Of a stretch of 64,000 bases of DNA, positions 32,866 through 43,200 are shown one piece after another. Both the position numbers and the translations under genes were made by a program. Origin of the DNA: JAPLUA01 sp964625855 (lineage in GTDB: Bacteria > Verrucomicrobiota > Verrucomicrobiia > Limisphaerales > UBA8199); contig CAZVFC010000004.1 in assembly GCA_964625855.1 (NCBI GenBank), positions 124,001-188,000 of the forward strand. The letters are read 5' to 3'. Under the pieces are notes generated by a model, which ran no database searches, was not told the DNA's origin, and saw only the letters and a list, made by a program, of their open reading frames with translations. Numbering within the stretch: the stretch's first letter is position 1; the number at the start of each line of letters is the position of its first letter.

Positions 32866-34407
32866 CTACTTCGCGTCGGCTGCGGCTTGCATCTCCTCCA
32901 GCATCTGACGGATGGAGAGGTCCGTCCAGCCGTGGCCTTTGCCGGGCCCATAGACAATCTTGCCGGCGAAGGGGGGATCGGCCTTGGCAAGGGACTGGTC
33001 GAGGAGGCGGACGGCGTTATTGAGAAAATAGGCATCCGCCTCGCCGGCGGCGATGTGCAGCTTGCCGCGCAGCTTGGGGCCGAGGGTCTTCCAGTTGGCC
33101 TCCAGCACAAGGCGCAGGTCGAACTTCTTCCACTGCCCGGCGACGGCGTGGTTGATTTTGCCGGTTTGCGGGTCCCACAGCGGCACGGGCCGGCCATCGC
33201 CGCCGCGCGGGCCGAAGGCAGCGTTCCAGGCCCCCCATTGCTGGCCGGAGAGGGTATAGCGATTGCCGCGGCCGAGGAGGTTCTCGAGGCCGACCTCGCG
33301 GCGCATGGTGAGTTTCACGTCCCCCTCCGGGTCGCGGGCACTGGGGCGTTCATTGCCGTATGGGTTCACATAGGCGTTGTCGTCCTCGTAGATGTTGACC
33401 AGCTCGAGCGCGCGAAAGTCCACCGGGTCCGGGCAGAAAGACCAGGCGCCGTTGAAGGAGCCGGGATAAAACACTTGCAGCGCCAGGGAGACCCAGCCGC
33501 CGGTGGAAACGCCGGAAAGAAAACGCGCGCGCGGCTGGCCGATCGCGCGGAAAGCCGCTTCGACATGGGGGATTAGTTCCTCGAGGAGCGCGTCGCCGTA
33601 GGGGCCGTTGTTGGCGGAGTTGACGTAGTAAGGATCGCCGTTGGGACCGGCGCCGTCGAGTTGCAGCAGAATCAGGCGCGGGGTGTCCTCGCCCAGCCAG
33701 GCATCCCGAAACTCCCCCGGCTTAGCCATTTGGCTGAGGACGCCCGTGCAGCGCGCGTTCAAGCCGCCGATGCGCACCCAGAGCGGGTAGCGCCGAGACG
33801 CTTCGCGCTCGTAATCGCGGGGCAGGACGACCGCCGCGCGCAAGCAGATCGGGCGGCCGTGGAACCTGCTCAAGCGATCGGACTGGATCTTGACGAACTT
33901 GACCAGCTCGGTGTCGGGGGGCGGTTGGTCGGGCGCGACCTGCCGCGTCAACTCTAGCTTGTAGCTGCCTCCGCGCACCGGCTCGAGGCGGAGTCGCTGC
34001 GGCGTGGAATAGAGGTTGCCGGGGGCATTGGGCGAGCGCAGGTCGGTGTCGCAATCGAACACGGCTTGCGCGAAGTAGTCCCCCGCCGGCAGCGCGGACA
34101 GATTGGTGAGCGGGAAGGCATACGCGCTGGGGCCGAGCACCGCGGGTCCGCCGGGGCCAAAACCGGTGAGGTCCAGCGCCAGGGACTGCGGCGCGTCGGG
34201 GCCGGCGCGGTCCAACGTGAGCCGCGGCTCGGGATGGTTGGTAACCGCCAGGATCACCAGGAGCCGGCCGTCTTTTGCCGGGACGTTCAGGCCCCTGGCC
34301 ATCGCGACCTCGAACTGGAGCGGTCCCGCTTTTGGCGAACGCGCCGCCATGGCCGCCAGCGGCAGGAGGCAACCCAGGACGCAAAGCCTCGCGCTGATCT
34401 TCCTCAT
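32866..34407 (-). CDS. Exported alpha/beta-hydrolase, esterase D-like
   Basis: A 513-residue protein with a signal peptide (LCVLGCLLPLAAMAA). An N-terminal about 170-residue beta-rich domain precedes an esterase D / enterobactin-esterase-like hydrolase domain with oxyanion-type VVLPRDYERE, the nucleophile elbow GVSTGGW (serine near residue 295) and a catalytic histidine in GKGHGWTDL close to the C-terminus. An acid residue is likely in AAGEADAYF. The substrate is unknown; carbohydrate esters are common in this family. I chose the ATG at 34407 (MRKISARL), which gives a clean signal peptide. It stands alone between the repeat array and a small membrane protein gene. Confidence 0.78.
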   Translation of the reverse strand: MRKISARLCVLGCLLPLAAMAARSPKAGPLQFEVAMARGLNVPAKDGRLLVILAVTNHPEPRLTLDRAGPDAPQSLALDLTGFGPGGPAVLGPSAYAFPLTNLSALPAGDYFAQAVFDCDTDLRSPNAPGNLYSTPQRLRLEPVRGGSYKLELTRQVAPDQPPPDTELVKFVKIQSDRLSRFHGRPICLRAAVVLPRDYEREASRRYPLWVRIGGLNARCTGVLSQMAKPGEFRDAWLGEDTPRLILLQLDGAGPNGDPYYVNSANNGPYGDALLEELIPHVEAAFRAIGQPRARFLSGVSTGGWVSLALQVFYPGSFNGAWSFCPDPVDFRALELVNIYEDDNAYVNPYGNERPSARDPEGDVKLTMRREVGLENLLGRGNRYTLSGQQWGAWNAAFGPRGGDGRPVPLWDPQTGKINHAVAGQWKKFDLRLVLEANWKTLGPKLRGKLHIAAGEADAYFLNNAVRLLDQSLAKADPPFAGKIVYGPGKGHGWTDLSIRQMLEEMQAAADAK

Positions 34408-34587
34408 GCGGTCGAGCCGGCGCTTGATTCGCACAACTACCGCCAAGCTGACCGATGACGAGGAGCGCGCCAGAGGCGTCTGAAGCGGAACTGCGACCTG
34501 ACTGCGCTCCCCGTCATTCGATCAAGCGACTTGTTCTGCCTTCGTAATCTCATGGCCCATGCTTTGGAATAGAAAATGCCTGAGCCG

Positions 34588-34965
34588 TCAGAAGAAGACA
34601 GGCGTAACCAGCCAACCCAGCGGGACGATGATCTTCCAGACGAGAGAATTGTCCGGCAGGACAAGCAGCAGGACGACGGCGGGTAGGCAATAAAAAGGCA
34701 GAACCACACTGAAGGCGACCGGTATGCTGAGACAGATACAGTGGTCTACAAACGCATGCCGCTTGTCGGGCGGACAACTACGGAAACACCACAAGAATCC
34801 GACCACCGAAAGGACCGTGCCAAGCACAACATTCATTGCATTCAGGCCTTCGGGCATGCTGTCATGCGGTGCCGTCCCAAAAACAAGCGGCCCGATAACC
34901 CAAGCCATGAAGCAGGTGAGGCGCTCTCGATCCGGCACTACGCCCCTGTTCAGGGCCTGGGCCAT
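34588..34965 (-). CDS. Small integral membrane protein, unknown function
   Basis: A 125-residue protein with four predicted membrane helices: FMAWVIGPLVFG, VVLGTVLSVVGFLWCF, IPVAFSVVLPFYCLPAVVLLLVL and IIVPLGWLVTPVFF. The last is right at the C-terminus. I chose the ATG at 34965 (MAQALNRG); the ORF upstream of it lacks family-like features. I do not recognise the family. It is on the same strand as the BamE-like and MFS genes upstream but is separated by 130 bases. Between it and the esterase (34408-34587) I see nothing. Confidence 0.5.
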   Translation of the reverse strand: MAQALNRGVVPDRERLTCFMAWVIGPLVFGTAPHDSMPEGLNAMNVVLGTVLSVVGFLWCFRSCPPDKRHAFVDHCICLSIPVAFSVVLPFYCLPAVVLLLVLPDNSLVWKIIVPLGWLVTPVFF

Positions 34966-35097
34966 TAAGCTAGGACGTCGCCAATGCATAACACCAGAAC
35001 TGAACGACGCGGTCGGCCGAAGGAGTGCGCATTCGCAACGGAGGCAGCCCGCCCGCATTCGCGCCAATGATTCTGTCGGCCCACGCGTGGCTCATAC

Positions 35098-35643
35098 TCA
35101 ATCTGCACAGAACTCTACGCTAACGACTCTGCCGCTGGAAAGGGAAACGATTCCAAAATCGGAATTGAACGCTCCGTCATTGGAGTGACGAAAGACCAGT
35201 GAATCACGGATCACCATCTCGCCGGACGGTGAGGTGGTGGTGGAATACTGCGACCCGCTGCCAACAACGGTCAATGTGCTGGAGGAGTTGGTGGACCTGT
35301 CAAACGGGGAAGCAGGCCATCCAGTGCCCTCCAGGTAACGACCCATGATGCGCCGAACCTCAGCCTCCGTCATGCCGACGTGGACACGGGCAAGGTCACG
35401 AAGGAATGACTTCCGTGTAGTCCACTCCACGGAATACAGCACCGAGATGACCGCGAGGAGCGCCGCGAGCGCACCGAGCCGAGCAAGCTGACCGCGAACC
35501 GGCACGCGTCGAATGAGCCCAACGGCAAACGCGACGCCGACGGAAAGATAAAGCCACCAAGCAACTGGGTAAGCCAAGCCGACCTCACCCCATGCAAAAA
35601 GCGCGACTGCGATTGCTGCAATCGTAATAAGAGCGATACGCAT
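35098..35643 (-). CDS. Membrane protein with BamE/SmpA-like domain
   Basis: A 181-residue protein with three N-terminal membrane helices (IALITIAAIAVALFAW, WWLYLSVGVAFAVGLI, LGALAALLAVISVLYSV) and a C-terminal soluble domain starting VHVGMTEAEVRRIMGRY, the short helical motif of SmpA/OmlA (BamE)-like domains. It is not a lipoprotein, so a true BamE role is unlikely; such domains are general interaction modules. The ATG at 35643 (MRIALIT) follows the MFS gene stop by 11 bases, suggesting one operon. The long upstream ORF is a shadow of the MFS gene. Confidence 0.6.
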   Translation of the reverse strand: MRIALITIAAIAVALFAWGEVGLAYPVAWWLYLSVGVAFAVGLIRRVPVRGQLARLGALAALLAVISVLYSVEWTTRKSFLRDLARVHVGMTEAEVRRIMGRYLEGTGWPASPFDRSTNSSSTLTVVGSGSQYSTTTSPSGEMVIRDSLVFRHSNDGAFNSDFGIVSLSSGRVVSVEFCAD

Positions 35644-35654
35644 GGCGGAGCGGG

Positions 35655-36902
35655 CTAACGATCCCCGCACAAGCGTTGGACGGTCAGGGCCGTGGTCGCG
35701 AGCAATACTATCACGCAGATCAGGTAGGGGAGCGGCGGCGAATAGACCAGCAAGGTCGTGGCGAACACGGGCCCGAGGATGCGCGCCAGGCTGCCGGCGC
35801 CCTGGGCGACGCCAATGGTCGCGCCCTGTTCGGCGGAGGGCGTCAGATTCGAAAGCATGCCAAACAGCGGCGGGCGAGTGAGGCTGGTCCCGATGGACAG
35901 CAGGCCCAGCGCCAGAAGCAGCCACACCCAGGGCAGTCCGCCCGGCTGCAGCAGCACTTTCCAGGAAAGCGGGGATGAGCCCTTGAGGAATGGGAGCCAG
36001 GCAAAGCTTGCAGCGGTGAGCACGAGGCTCAGCGCGATGAGCTTCGGCTCGCCCATCTTCTTAACCAGCCGACCGATGGCACTCCCCTGCACCACCGCGC
36101 CAATGAGCCCGCAATAGACAAACAGATACGCCACGGTGCTCGCGCTGGTCGGATCGTTCTTGTAGTCGAGGCCGAAGTTGGCGCCGACCACCAGGGGCAG
36201 CGTGCTTTCAAAACAACTGAAGCAGAAGGTGGCGAGGAAGAACACGATCACGAGCAGGCCGACCTTGGGCTGCCGCAGCGTGTGCGCCCACTGGTCGAGA
36301 TGCGGACGCGGGGCGGCTTGAGCGGAACCGGGCCGGTGACTCTCGGCCAGAATGCACAGGGCCAATACAAAGTTCGCCGCGCACAATCCCGCGGCGACCC
36401 AACCCGGCCCGGTGTCTCCCAGGTGCCGCAGGCTCATGCCCCCGATGAACGGCCCGAGGATAAAACCCAGCCCAAACGCCATGCCGATCAAGCCCATCTT
36501 TTTCGAGCGCTCCGCCGGCGGAGTAATGTCCGCGATGTAGGCCTGGGCCACGGTGATGTTGCCCCCGCAAATCCCCGCGAACACGCGCGACACCACCAGC
36601 AGCCACAACGCGGCCGTGTGATTCTCCAGCGCGGTGCCGCGCGCGAACAACACGTAAGATACCGCGGCCCCGGCCGTGCTGATCAGGAGGATGGGACGGC
36701 GGCCGTAGCGGTCCGATAATCTCCCCCAGATGGGCGAGAAGACGAACTGCATGGCGGAATAGGAGGCGAAGATCAGACCGATCACGAACCCATGCGCGCC
36801 GAAGTGCTCACTGTAGGACGGGATCAGGGGCACGATGATCCCAAACCCGATGAGGTCAATGAATACGGTGAGGAAAATGACCAGAATGGAGGGCTGGCTC
36901 AT
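35655..36902 (-). CDS. MFS transporter, TetA/TCR-like
   Basis: A 415-residue permease with twelve membrane helices. The major facilitator motif A between helices 2 and 3 is GRLSDRYGRRPILL, and an antiporter-like motif C is present as LGFILGPFIGG in helix 5. It falls in the drug:H+ antiporter group that contains TetA; actual resistance cannot be inferred, since many members export unknown metabolites. The gene follows the sugar dehydrogenase by 14 bases on the same strand and precedes the BamE-like membrane protein by 11, so the three may be one operon. Confidence 0.88.
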   Translation of the reverse strand: MSQPSILVIFLTVFIDLIGFGIIVPLIPSYSEHFGAHGFVIGLIFASYSAMQFVFSPIWGRLSDRYGRRPILLISTAGAAVSYVLFARGTALENHTAALWLLVVSRVFAGICGGNITVAQAYIADITPPAERSKKMGLIGMAFGLGFILGPFIGGMSLRHLGDTGPGWVAAGLCAANFVLALCILAESHRPGSAQAAPRPHLDQWAHTLRQPKVGLLVIVFFLATFCFSCFESTLPLVVGANFGLDYKNDPTSASTVAYLFVYCGLIGAVVQGSAIGRLVKKMGEPKLIALSLVLTAASFAWLPFLKGSSPLSWKVLLQPGGLPWVWLLLALGLLSIGTSLTRPPLFGMLSNLTPSAEQGATIGVAQGAGSLARILGPVFATTLLVYSPPLPYLICVIVLLATTALTVQRLCGDR

Positions 36903-36916
36903 GGTCGGGCGCGGCG

Positions 36917-38401
36917 CTACTCGGTCACCGGTTCGAGGCGTACCACGTGGTCGGGCTTGTTCAGCACGACGTAGAGAAACCCGTCCGGGCCGCTGTCCAC
37001 GTCGCGCACACGGCCGATCCCCTTGAAAATGAGCTCCTGCTCGACGACGCGATGTCCCTGGATCACCACCCGTCGCAGCTCCTCCGACGCCAGGCCGGTC
37101 ACGAACAGGTGATGGCGCCAGCGCGGGAACCGGTCGCCCTCGTAGAAGTCAATCCCGCAGACCGCGATGGAGGGGGTCCAGTGGACAACCGGCTGTTCCA
37201 GTCCCGGCTTCGCCGTCAACGCGGTGATGGGCGTGCCGTTATAGTTCATGCCGTAGGTGATGATCGGCCAACCGTAGTTCAGCCCCTTGCGGATCAGATT
37301 CAACTCGTCGCCGCCGCGCGGGCCGTGCTCCGTCTCCCACAGTTCTCCGGTCACGGGGTGTCGGTCTAATCCCTGCGGGTTGCGGTGGCCGTAAGTCCAG
37401 ATCGAGGGCAGGGCGTCGGGGTTCCCAACAAACGGGTTGTCGGCCGGGATGCGTCCGTCGTCCAGGATGCGATGCACCTTGCCGTTGGGCCGCGAAAGGT
37501 CCTGCGCGTCGTACATGTGGCCCCGCTCGCCAATCGCAAAGAACAAATGCCCCGTCCCGTCGAACACCAGCCGGCAGCCGAAGTGCACGCCCCCCGGCCG
37601 ATAGGTGGCTTGCGGGGCCCGCCAGATCGTCTGTCCGTCCGTCCAGCGGCCTTGCTCGAGGCGGCCACGCGCAATCACGGTCATGCCCTCGTTGCGGGTT
37701 TCCGCGTTGGTCCCGGCCTCCGCGTAAGCCAGGTAGATCCAGCCATTCGTCCGGTAACCGGGATGCGGCGCCACCTCCATCAGCCCACCCTGGCCGGCGT
37801 AACGCACCTCCGGTGTGCCCGTTACCGGCCGCGGATGCAGCGTTCCCCGCTCGGCCACCCGCAACGAGCCTGTCAACTCGGTGATCAACATTCGCCCGTC
37901 CGGCAACCAGGCGACCGACCAGGGCGTGGAAAGGCCCTCCACCACCTTCCGGAGCTGGAACTTGTGTTCGCGGCTGTTGACGACCTGGTCTGCCACCGGC
38001 CGCACATAAGCGGTCTGCTTGCCTTTGGCTTGCGCCGCCTGCTCGCGAATGAACACCACCAGCGCCCGAATGTCCGGATCGCTCAACTCCCCTTTCATTG
38101 GCGGCATACCATTGGGCTCGTCGCCGTCACGTATGATACGAAAGAGGGTCTCGTCGTCGCCGTTGCCATGCTTCCAGCGATCGTCCAGCAGGCTGTCGGT
38201 TTGGCCGCCCCGCAAGTCCGCCCCGTGGCACCCGGCACAGTTCTTCTGAAAAATGGTCTCGACGTTCGGCGCTGCCGCGCCGACGGACAGACTCCCGAGC
38301 ACCAGCCACGCTATCGAGACGCCCGCCACGCCTCCGCGTCGGCCCAGCCGCGCCAGCACCGGCCAATCATCCGTTGAGACACTCATCATGCGATGCCGCA
38401 T
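36917..38401 (-). CDS. Cytochrome c - PQQ-dependent sugar dehydrogenase fusion
   Basis: A 494-residue exported protein. After a signal peptide (AWLVLGSLSVGAAA) comes a cytochrome c domain with heme motif CAGCH (residues 55-59) and axial methionine in NGMPPMKGELS. It is followed by a six-bladed glucose/sorbosone dehydrogenase propeller (VEGLSTPWSVAWLPDGRMLI; WETEHGPRGGDELN with the PQQ/metal region; LNYGWPIITYG). It should oxidise sugars in the periplasm and pass electrons to its own heme. The ATG at 38401 is supported by GGGAGG eight bases upstream. Such fusions are common in Verrucomicrobiota and Planctomycetota. Confidence 0.9.
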   Translation of the reverse strand: MRHRMMSVSTDDWPVLARLGRRGGVAGVSIAWLVLGSLSVGAAAPNVETIFQKNCAGCHGADLRGGQTDSLLDDRWKHGNGDDETLFRIIRDGDEPNGMPPMKGELSDPDIRALVVFIREQAAQAKGKQTAYVRPVADQVVNSREHKFQLRKVVEGLSTPWSVAWLPDGRMLITELTGSLRVAERGTLHPRPVTGTPEVRYAGQGGLMEVAPHPGYRTNGWIYLAYAEAGTNAETRNEGMTVIARGRLEQGRWTDGQTIWRAPQATYRPGGVHFGCRLVFDGTGHLFFAIGERGHMYDAQDLSRPNGKVHRILDDGRIPADNPFVGNPDALPSIWTYGHRNPQGLDRHPVTGELWETEHGPRGGDELNLIRKGLNYGWPIITYGMNYNGTPITALTAKPGLEQPVVHWTPSIAVCGIDFYEGDRFPRWRHHLFVTGLASEELRRVVIQGHRVVEQELIFKGIGRVRDVDSGPDGFLYVVLNKPDHVVRLEPVTE

Positions 38402-38457
38402 ACAGTTAACCTCCCGAGCGATTTGTCAACTCCCGGAACGAACACCACCCGGCGGAT

Positions 38458-39885
38458 TCACCTTCTCGTTGTTGCCGCAGGAGCGGGCGTGCGCGCCGGA
38501 CGCCCGCCAAACGCCTCCTCGACCGCGCGCAGGATGGCGGTCTCCGTCATGGGCGGCACCCAGCAGTAATCGTCTTCGTAACCGTCTCGCCAGCATTGGT
38601 CCGTGGGGACGTAGCCGGGCGCGCCGTCGCCGAAGCCGGCCACTATCACGAAGGACTCCGGCCGCAGCTTCTGCGCGGCGAGCTGGTACCCGACGAAACA
38701 TTCCGCCGGCAGGATGGTGAAGAGCGCGCCGCCCCGGCCCAGATCGAGGCAGGGCACGTCAATGCCCTGTCCCCGGTCCACGCGCCGCCGCCAGCTCAAG
38801 CCGAGCGCGGCCGAGATGCGCTGCCAGCGGGTTGCGTTGGTGTTGGCCAGCGTGGACCGCATCGCCTCCAGGGTGAACGCGCCGGTGCTGCGGGCAGGCA
38901 GACGCAAGTCCGCTGTGCGAAACTCGACCTGCGCGAGCGGCTGCCGGCGCGTCGTTTGCCACGCTTCCACCATCGCGCGGTAAAGACGGTCCGCCAGCAC
39001 GGGCCGATTCTCGGGCGCGCCCTTGTTGTACTTGCCCGCCGTCGTATCGCCCGCGCAGCCGGTGAAGTATATCTGGAATACGGCGGGATTGTCCGCCTGT
39101 CGGCGCGAGCGGGCCAGGCCGGGGAAGTCAGCCGACACCTGGCCCTTGCCGTAATGGCTCATCGGATGCACCGCGTAGCAGCTCCAGGTCAGCACGGGGG
39201 TATCACCATCCCACAGGCTGATGCTCTTGAGCCACGGGTCCACTTCCCCTTCGGGCGCGTTGAAGATGTTTCCGCTGGCGCTGCCGCGTTCCCAGGTGAT
39301 CTTGCCGCCCGGCCGCACCACGCGCCGGTTCGACGCGAGCTGGTCCACCTTCGCCTGACCGATTCCGTAGTGGGTGACGCGGCGCGAGGATTTCAGGGCG
39401 GCCTTCAACGCCGCCGCTGCGCGCCGCACCGCCTTCTCATGGAACTCAGGATCGCAATTCCAGCCTTTGAGGCCGTGCTGATCCAGGAGCCGCTGGGCGG
39501 TCAGGTCGCAGATTGGCGCGTCGTGCTGATGCACCGTGGCGAGCATGACGTGTTTGGGGACGGTGCCCGCCGCCTCGGCCAGTGCCTCGCGCCAGCGGTC
39601 GTAGGAATCATTGTTGCACTGGCACCAATCGAGCGCCACCACCACGACCGGCTTGCCCGCGCCGAGCAGCACAAAGCCCTTCGCGAAAAGCGGGTCCGCG
39701 ATCTCCTTCGCGTCCGCCACACCGCCCCCCATGCAGGCATGGCCAATGGGAATGGTAATATCCGCCTCGAACGTCGCCACCTGGAACTCTCCCTGTGCGG
39801 CGAATGCCGCCAGGCAACAGCAGCCGGACACCAACTGGCTAAGCCAGTTCGGGCGTTTGAGACCTGCGCAGCGCATACCAGGCAT
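38458..39885 (-). CDS. Neutral/alkaline non-lysosomal ceramidase-like protein
   Basis: A 475-residue exported protein; signal peptide WLSQLVSGCCCLAAFAA. The N-terminal neutral-ceramidase signatures are ADITIPIGHACMGGGV, LDWCQCNND and TVHQHDAPICD (metal histidine), with YAVHPMSHYG and FTGCAGDTT further on. Known neutral ceramidases cleave the ceramide amide bond with zinc; members in this phylum are shorter and their substrates are untested. The ATG at 39885 has GGGAGAG seven bases upstream. It is divergent from the HzsA-like fusion gene across a 334-base gap. Confidence 0.8.
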   Translation of the reverse strand: MPGMRCAGLKRPNWLSQLVSGCCCLAAFAAQGEFQVATFEADITIPIGHACMGGGVADAKEIADPLFAKGFVLLGAGKPVVVVALDWCQCNNDSYDRWREALAEAAGTVPKHVMLATVHQHDAPICDLTAQRLLDQHGLKGWNCDPEFHEKAVRRAAAALKAALKSSRRVTHYGIGQAKVDQLASNRRVVRPGGKITWERGSASGNIFNAPEGEVDPWLKSISLWDGDTPVLTWSCYAVHPMSHYGKGQVSADFPGLARSRRQADNPAVFQIYFTGCAGDTTAGKYNKGAPENRPVLADRLYRAMVEAWQTTRRQPLAQVEFRTADLRLPARSTGAFTLEAMRSTLANTNATRWQRISAALGLSWRRRVDRGQGIDVPCLDLGRGGALFTILPAECFVGYQLAAQKLRPESFVIVAGFGDGAPGYVPTDQCWRDGYEDDYCWVPPMTETAILRAVEEAFGGRPARTPAPAATTRR

Positions 39886-40219
39886 CCTTACACTCTCCCG
39901 CCATTGCGGCAAGCTTCGCGGCGGACTTGGACGGCCACCGGAACTCGGGCGGGGGAAAAGCACCGGCATACCCTCGTAACCATTGGTCGCCGCAAACACT
40001 TGCCAAGGTTCGTGCGGGTCTGGTTCAATTGGAGCCAGCATCGCACGATGATTGGACCCAGCAAACACGCCGGTTGGAATTTCTGCGCGGTCGGGACGCG
40101 AGAGGCTCCACAGTTCGAGCAAGGATCTATGCGTATCCGCAATGGTGTGACCGCGCTCGGTGAACCGATTAAGGCTTAGGTGTTTCGGCAGGTTTGGCTC
40201 CCACTGCGCAGGCTCAAAA
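39886..40219. other. Divergent promoter region, 334 bases
   Basis: No supported gene lies between the ceramidase-like gene and the divergent esterase-HzsA-like gene. Long overlapping ORFs here are extensions of the flanking frames. The region should contain two opposed promoters; I could not pick convincing -35/-10 pairs or operator repeats. Confidence 0.5.
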
Positions 40220-43200
40220 ATGACAAAGGTGCATCTCAAAAGCATGCTCACTGGCGCAGTGGCGCTGAGGCTCGTTTTGGCCCTTGGCGCGAGCGAACCT
40301 CGGGACATTTCGTTCGTCGCGGCTCACGACCAGAGCGAGCAACGGTATGTGCTGGTGCTGCCGGAGGCGTATGATTCCGCTCGACCGCATGACGTGCTGC
40401 TCTGCCTCCACGGTCATGGGTCTGACCGCTGGCAGTTCGTGCGTGCAGATCGCGGGGAAACGCGCGCGGCCCGTGACATTGTCGCGCGTTACAGCATGAT
40501 TCTCGTCTCACCCGATTACCGGGCCAAGACGTCATGGATGGGACCTGCCGCGGAGGCGGACGTGGTTCAAATCATCGGCGAGCTGAAAAAGCAGTACGCC
40601 GTAAGCAGAGTTGTTATCTCGGGCGGTTCCATGGGGGCCGCCAGTGCCCTGACCTTCACTGCTCTGCATCCCAACCTGGTCAATGGGGTGGTGGCGCTCA
40701 ATGGCCATGCGAACCATCTTGAATATACGAATTTCCAGGAGGCGATTCAGTTCGCCTTCGGCGGCACGAAAGAGACGATTCCGGAGGAATACAGAAAGCG
40801 CAGCGCGGAGTTCTTTCCGGAGAGGTTCACGATGCCGATTGCCTTCACGGCTGGAGGAAAGGACACCACGGTGCCGCCGGATAGCGTCATGCGGTTGGGC
40901 CGCGCGATTCAGAAGCACAACCCGGCTGTCCACCTGGACTTTCAGGCGGCTCGTGGGCATGAAACGGATTACGAAGCGGCATTCTCGGCCTATGACTACG
41001 TGATGAGGGCGATGGCCTCGAAGCCCGTCCACGTTTCCATTGCGATCAACGGCCGGACCATCCCGCCCTCGCCGGGTTCAGCCGCGGGCGTTTGGTTTTA
41101 CGCGGACGGAGCGAAAGGAGCCCAGGCGCTCCTCACCGGCCACGCCGCTGTGCCGGGTTCCTGGCGGATGACTGCGGTTCTGAACGCGGGCGATGAGGTG
41201 CGGTTGTCCACTGTCCCGAATGGAACCGAGCGAGTTAGCTTCCGAGCCGAGCCTTTATCTGCTGCGGGTTTGCGTTGCCGGGCGGAGACCAACGCGCTGG
41301 TCATCAACGCCGTCTCCGGCCCGGGGGCGGTGCGCCTCACACAGTTCGCGTTCCAGGACGCCCCCGCGAGCTTCGCACCCGAACGCCGTCCTTTCTCGCG
41401 TGGACCGGTAACAGCTTCCCCGGACCCGCACCCGGCCATCGCTGAGGCCCTGGTGGAGTGGGACTGGCGGATGCAGGACGGGATTCAGACGCCTCGTGAG
41501 CCGAGAAGTTACCGGCAGGCAATTGAGAAGTTGGTGCGTCAGACCGACGCCCTCGTCGCGGAGCGGTCGGCGACCAAGACCGTTAGCCCGGCTATGGAGT
41601 CCGCGTGGAAAGCCCTATGCTCGGCTGGATTGCCGCCGGTTGAAGATGCTGCTGCCGGGGAGACTCGGTGGCTCGAGTTTCATCGCCTGCGCCGACAACT
41701 CATTCTGGCCAACCCGGTTTTCAAGCTGCCATCACTGCTCTTTGTGAAACATGTCCCGTCTGTCATGAGTCACCAGCTTACCCAGGTTTATGGATACTGT
41801 GCCCGTCCGGGCGGGGGCTTGTATGTTCTGACGGAACCCGGGTTCAGCATGCGCACGCGTGACCTCACACCTGCCGAGCTCCCGCCGGGCAATTTCATGA
41901 CCCCGGAGCTTTCCTCCGATGCGTGCAGAGTCCTCTTTGCCTACTGTCCCGTGAAGGAGGCGCCCGCTTCCTGGGATTTCAATGACCAGACCAGGCACTT
42001 GCGGTATCACATCCAGGAACTTTCACTCGACTCCGGAAAGGTCCGCGCATTGACCGAGGGCGATACTGACAATTTCTCGCCGGTGGTTTTGCCTTCCGGT
42101 GAAGTGCTTTTTCTTTCGACCCGGCGCGGAGGCTACCACCGGTGCGGACGGGGTCCGTGTTTTGTTTACACTCTCGCGCGAATGGAAGCAGACGGCCGGA
42201 ACGCGCGGAGCATTTCTTTTCACGAAACGCATGAGTGGGACCCTTCCTTGTTGAACGACGGCCGGGTCGTTTACACTCGCTGGGATTATGTGGACCGAAA
42301 CGCGGTGCACTACCAGCAGCTCTGGTCCGCGCTCCCCGACGGCAGCAACGCCCGAGTCTACTATGGAAACAACACCTGGAACCCCACCGGGATCTGGGAG
42401 GCGCGCGCCGTCCCGGTGAGCTCGCGGGTCATGGCGACGGCGGCGCCGCACCATGGCATGAGCGCCGGTTCCGTCATCCTCTTGGACACGACGCGGGGTA
42501 TTGACGGCAAGGAGCCGCTGACTCGCCTGACCCCGGACGTGCGATTTCCCGAATCCGAATTCCCGCTGGCTGTCGGGCCCAGTCCAACGGCCTATGACTT
42601 TGACACATCCGTCAAGGGGCACTGGGCGACCACGCTGGTGGAACCCTGGAGGGAGCAGGCCGCCCCGGAAGAGGAAAAGCGCTGGCTGGGGCATTGTTAC
42701 AAATCACCCTGGCCGCTCTCCGAGAAGTTCTTCATCGTGTCTTACAGCTTTGACCAACTGGTGGGCGAACCGGGGCCGAATCTGCCGAACATGTTCGGCC
42801 TCTATTTTGCCGATGCATTTGGGAATAAGGAGCTGGTTTATCGTGATCCTGCGATCTCCAGTCTTTGGGCCCGGCCGCTTGCCAGGCGCACTCCGCCACT
42901 CGAGGCGCCGGCTCTCAATCCTCAACCCTCGGCTGCCAGCCATCTGGCGGGTGAGAGGGGCCTGTTCTTCATGAGCGATGTCAAAGAGAGCTGGCCTCGC
43001 CTGCCCGGCGACATGCCCGTCACCCATCTGCGAATCATCCAGGTGTTGCTCAAGACCACGCCCAATGCCGACTCGCCAAGAGTCGGTGCCGCGTTTGCCG
43101 CGCCGGGCAAGCAGGTGCTGGGGACGGTGCCGGTGGAGGCTGACGGCTCGGCGTTGTTCGAGGTGCCAGCCGGGACACCGATGCTGTTCCAGGCGCTCAA

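Noticed and set aside
32589..33197. 202-codon minus-strand frame across the 32603 array
   Set aside because: It is a shifted frame of the esterase gene running into the repeat; the translation has no domain.
35655..36902. Tetracycline resistance gene
   Set aside because: TetA-like MFS proteins are a broad drug:H+ antiporter group; there is no adjacent TetR and no feature specific to tetracycline.
38596..40179. 527-codon plus-strand open frame across the ceramidase-like gene
   Set aside because: Opposite a gene with signal peptide, ribosome site and family motifs; composition is that of a shadow.
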